From the NCBI GenBank assembly GCA_025201845.1, contig MU603951.1:17235-81234 (forward strand): DNA of 64,000 bases, written 5' to 3'. Source of the stretch: Martensiomyces pterosporus (lineage: Eukaryota > Kickxellomycota > Kickxellomycetes > Kickxellales > Kickxellaceae). Numbering within the stretch: the first letter of the stretch is position 1; each line of letters starts with the position of its first letter. A program made the translations under genes and the position numbers. This document shows, piece after piece, positions 60,690 to 64,000 of the stretch. The notes beneath the pieces are model-generated. The model worked only from the letters and a program-made list of their open reading frames with translations. It had not been told where the DNA came from and searched no databases.

Positions 60690-61459
60690 TATTGCTAAGA
60701 CGAGGAAGAAGAAGAAAAGAAGGGGCGGGCCACCTGATTGCTTGGTGTGGCTATTGTGGATTATAAAAGAGGAGAAAAGTGAGGAATAGGTGGAAAATAC
60801 GCAAACTGGAGGCAAGTGGAGAAAAAGAAGGGTGTGGGCCGCGGGAGGAAGTTGAAAAGAACATGGAGAGAACAAGCCCGCCGCCCGTTGCCATTGGCTG
60901 GTGTTGGAGCAATCTTGCGCTTGCCAAAAATAGGCTCTATGCTGGCGCTGCTCCTCTTCTCAGCTCCTTGCACAGCTGGCCAGACTGATCGCCGTTCGAG
61001 AAGGGGCTGCACGATGTGCTGCCGCTCGCTGTTGTTGAGCTTCAGCATGGCCAACCAGTCAGCCAGGTCCGCCTTGGCGCCAGAGCTGAAGAAGCAAAGA
61101 AGGAGCAAGGAAGGAGCAAAGAAGGCATCGGAATTTTTATATGCCGCTGCCTCGTGGGTGATCAGGCAATAGCGTAGCTGGTGGATGCCTGTCTATCCGC
61201 TGACCACCACAGGTGTGTGTGTGTGTGTGTGTGTGCACTAGTGAATGGGAATCAACTGCAGCCTGCGGATACCCGCAGGTATGCACAAGTCAAGTACACA
61301 CATGCTTTTTCCTCTCTTCGGTAGAGCATACGTGCAAAGAATGTCTGCTACGCTTGCCCCGCGCACGCAATGCAACTCCTGCAGCAACTTCCCCGCCTGT
61401 GGCTTTTGCCATGTTTGCGTCTGTGATTTGATTATGTCACCATAAACACGGCGCATCAC
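60690..61459. other. Divergent region, Ctr / NPRL3, with a (GT)11 tract
   Basis: This 770 bp region contains (GT)11 at 61213-61234 and TATAAAA at 60762-60768. A minus-strand frame at 60761-61108 reads like coding sequence for some 75 residues (LADWLAMLKLNNSERQHIV) but has no ATG of its own at a sensible site. It is not annotated as a gene. Confidence 0.45.
61213..61234. repeat. (GT)11 microsatellite
   Basis: Eleven perfect GT repeats lie in the spacer about 230 bp upstream of the NPRL3 start. Confidence 0.95.
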
Positions 61460-64000
61460 ATGGTTTCCCCCATGAGCAGTCCAGGCGCTGCACAGCAGTT
61501 AATACAGCAGCTCAGCATGGAGGCTCGCCCAGACATCGACCTTCGCCCTTTATTTGTGTCTGCACCGCCAGAAATGCCCGGTGTATAGTCCACGCGCGCC
61601 CAGAACCCCCCGCTCATTTAGCTTTGATTTTATTTTTATTCTGACGGATGCAGGTGGAGAGCGCGATTCTCGGTATATTTCTGGCCACATACTCGTCCAA
61701 GGGCGACCACTTGCCGCTCAGATACCCCCTGACAAACTTCGACTATGAGTATGCAAGGACGCTGCTTGAAGAGGCCAAGGCTGCAGAGGCTCGAAAGCGA
61801 AGCACAAAGGGTAGCAGCAGCAGCAACAACACCGGGAGTCGTGGCAGTGGCGACGCAGCAGGACAGGATGCAAAGGAGGCCGGCGCAGAGAAAGGAATAG
61901 CCGAGTTGCTGGCAGTTGACACAAGGACCGCGGCAAAGGGTGTCCCATCACGGACAGCCAGCTACACGTCAGTTGCTCTGGCAGACACGCCTGCATCCAC
62001 ACCGGCATCTGCGTCGGCATCTGCCACAGCGCCCAATTCAACTGGCAGCGCAGCTCAAGGAAACAAAAGCAACAGGGCCAGTGGCGCTGGCGACCAGGCA
62101 GAGCCGAGGGAAAGCAATGCTGCGGGTAGCAGCGCTGTAGCTGGCGATGATTCAGAGCGCCTATTTGCCGACGGACCGCTATCAGCTGAAATGGAAAGGA
62201 ACGCAGACAAGCGGCCCTGCATGCCCCAGCCAATGCACGGGTTTGATACAAAGTTCCTGGCACAGCTCTTTTCGCCGAAGCCGTCAATGAGCGACCAGCG
62301 CTTCCAGGTGGCTATCGACAAGGTGCTGTTTGTTGGACACCCACTGAGAGATGACCCCAAGGAGCGAGCAAAGGACCCAGGCCACTACGACACGGAGCAA
62401 GACGATGCGGAAACCATGTCGCGGTTTGCATCTTTGGCTGATATCGACGGATGGAAGGTCAAATCCGACTTGCTGGCTGGCCGGGCATCAAGGCAGAAGG
62501 GCACCAACCTGCTCGCTGACCTGGGGCTGATCAACCTAGTGCTGCCTCGCGAGCCCAGCGATGCCGGCGACAGCGCCATCTCCGAGGCAGAAAGAGCGGT
62601 GCGGGACAGCAGGGAGTGGAAGAAGCGGGGATACAACAAGCCCAGCTACGACTCTATGTTCCATGTGGTGTTTATGCTCGACAACACGGTGCCTGGGATC
62701 GAGATCTTCGCCAACCTCCTCTATGAGCACGTCCTCAAGAGGCTGGCCAAGGTGCTGCTGATCGAGCAAACCGAGTCCAACTATGTGCTCACTGAGTCCC
62801 GCCTCATCCGCAGCCTAAACGACATGGCGCTCACCGAGAATTACACCACGACGAGGTACCTTCAGGAGCTTATGCGGCTATCGACGCTGGCCACCGATCT
62901 TATAAGACTCTACAACGGCCTCCGCCAGGGCGAGCTTGTGAACCTGCATGTGCGCAAGCGCATCATGGTTTCGCTGCAGATCCCGCGCGGGCCGCGTCTG
63001 GAGCGCCCCCTGCCAGCAGCCAAGCCGCGCCCTTTCTTCCACACCGGATTCAGTGCCTCGGGCTATAACACCAACAACCTTGGCGATCTGAGCAACGTTG
63101 TGTCTGCTGCGCACACCCCGCGGCCAGCGACCCCGTGCGAGGGAGGCAGCAGCGGCAGCGAGATTCTCGGCTTCGCACACCAGCGGCGGCTGGCGCTGCT
63201 AGATATAAGCAGCCCGATCCCGCAGACAGTCGCGCCTGCAATCCAGGAGTACTGGGGTCCCCCAATGTTTGCCCAGGACGCCAACACCAATGCTGGACAC
63301 AGCAGCAGCCTTGCACGCTCGTCGGCGGCACATGGGCTATCTGCGAGATCAGCGCATGCACACGCTGGTGGAAGGGACGCATCGCGAAGCATGCATGCAC
63401 ACCAGAGTGCTGTGCTCACGGAGCGGGAGCTGCAGCCAAACGAGCATGGCAGATACCCGCGGATCGAGCCCTACCATGCAGTCTTGCTGCTAGACGATGC
63501 GGAAAAGCTGAAGCGCCGGCTACTGTACGCCGATGCATCGCCAACGCTTGTGGCCGTGATCGACAAGGCCTCGCCGACAAAGACGCTGTCCGTGCTTCAC
63601 ACGATGGTCGATTGCTCGTTTGCCCAGCTGTGCCGGCTTGTCGCCCACTTGGTGTACTGGAATGTCGCGCGCGTCATATGCCCAGTGAAACTGAACTTCA
63701 CCTATGTGCCAGCCGTCAAGCAGCTCACGCCAGAGCTGATCGGCAAGTACAGCAGGCAGGGCTTTGGTCTCTGTTCGCTACCAAGGCTGTTTGCCTGCCT
63801 CCACCCGCCAAGACCAGCTGCTCAAGTGCTCCAGATGCTTACAAGCAGCACCGCCTCTGCGCCGCCCAATGGTGCCGGCGACTCGCAAGAGCTGAGAGCG
63901 CAAGAGCAGAGGTCGGAGCTTCGACAAATTATCGTGTTTTTGCTGCGCGAAGGCGCAATCGCACAGTACCACACATGGCCGGTGCTGCTGGTGCCAAACT
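61460..64000 (+). CDS. NPR3 (NPRL3): NPRL3/Npr3, GATOR1/SEACIT subunit (two exons seen, 3' partial)
   Basis: The model is join(61460..61582,61654..64000+), with 823 codons seen and the frame open at the window edge. Exon 1 may instead start at ATG 61472, which is in frame. Its end SAPPEMPG joins across a 71 bp intron (GTATAG donor, GACGGATGCAG acceptor) to VESAILGIFLATYSSKGDHL and PLRYPL, the known Npr3 start strand. The NPR3 domain is interrupted by a Ser/Ala/Gly-rich stretch (about 90-190) before FLAQLFSPKPSMSDQRFQVA, then resumes with MFHVVFMLDNTVPGIEIFAN and RLIRSLNDMALTENYTTTRY. The final visible part has LCRLVAHLVYWNVARVICP. Npr2-Npr3 form GATOR1/SEACIT, the GAP complex that shuts off TORC1 in amino-acid or nitrogen shortage. 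The acceptor is firm. Exon 1 is inferred. Confidence 0.88.

Overview
The window is eukaryotic nuclear DNA from a fungus. It is gene-dense, with short introns (about 70-200 bp) that mostly start with GTAAG or GTATG and carry CTAAC-like branch points. The gene set is fungal (histidine acid phosphatase, Ecm16-type DEAH helicase, Drg1/Afg2, Npr3-type GATOR1 subunit). It also keeps families that most ascomycete yeasts lack or reduce: coronin-7, HSDL2-like dehydrogenases, RBM42 and DTWD1. This mix, the Ala/Ser/Gly-rich low-complexity inserts and the moderately high GC suggest an early-diverging (zygomycete-type, perhaps Kickxellomycotina) lineage. That placement is inference and was not tested by any search.

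Layout, left to right. 1-0.5 kb: tail of a Gly/Tyr/Lys/Cys-rich protein. 1.0-11.7 kb, all on the minus strand: an ankyrin-repeat protein, COQ6, an ISWI remodeler and a large RhoGEF. 13.2-16.3 kb: coronin-7, reached across a 1.5 kb spacer with a hexanucleotide array. 16.3-19.3 kb: a 3 kb gene-poor stretch. 19.3-26.8 kb: N-acetylglucosamine-6-phosphate deacetylase, a small unknown protein, importin-9 (minus) and the GTPase GPN3. 27.0-32.8 kb: calcipressin (minus), then three tandem HSDL2-like short-chain dehydrogenases with VPS29 (minus) between the first and second. 33.0-36.9 kb: AFG2/SPATA5 ATPase and TFIIS. 37.4-39.6 kb: a probable 54-residue zinc-finger microprotein gene and a spacer holding a perfect 117 bp tandem duplication. 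39.6-45.6 kb (minus): DNA polymerase alpha subunit B and the Ecm16/DHX37 helicase. 46.0-47.5 kb: a PLD-like gene damaged by a 10-N assembly gap with an unmerged overlap. 47.7-53.0 kb: histidine acid phosphatase (minus) and PEX5. 53.3-60.7 kb: DTWD1, GAR transformylase (minus), mitochondrial EF-Ts, a DHHC palmitoyltransferase, RBM42 and a Ctr-type copper transporter (minus). 61.5 kb to the end: NPRL3, cut by the window edge.

Most genes are unlinked housekeeping functions: chromatin and transcription, ribosome biogenesis, replication, trafficking, mitochondrial and peroxisomal biology, and TORC1 control. The one family cluster is the SDR trio. Two members end in peroxisomal PTS1-like tripeptides, and the third has lost both that signal and the catalytic serine. 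The PTS1 receptor PEX5 lies in the same window.

No CRISPR array, transposon, tRNA, rRNA or defence-type system is visible. The most unusual observations are at the gene-structure level. GPN3 appears to have its start codon split by an intron, so the unspliced RNA reads AUG-UAA. PEX5 uses a GC-AG intron. A minimal uORF overlaps a start codon at 21.36 kb. A TATA-driven zinc-finger micro-ORF lies at 37.4 kb.
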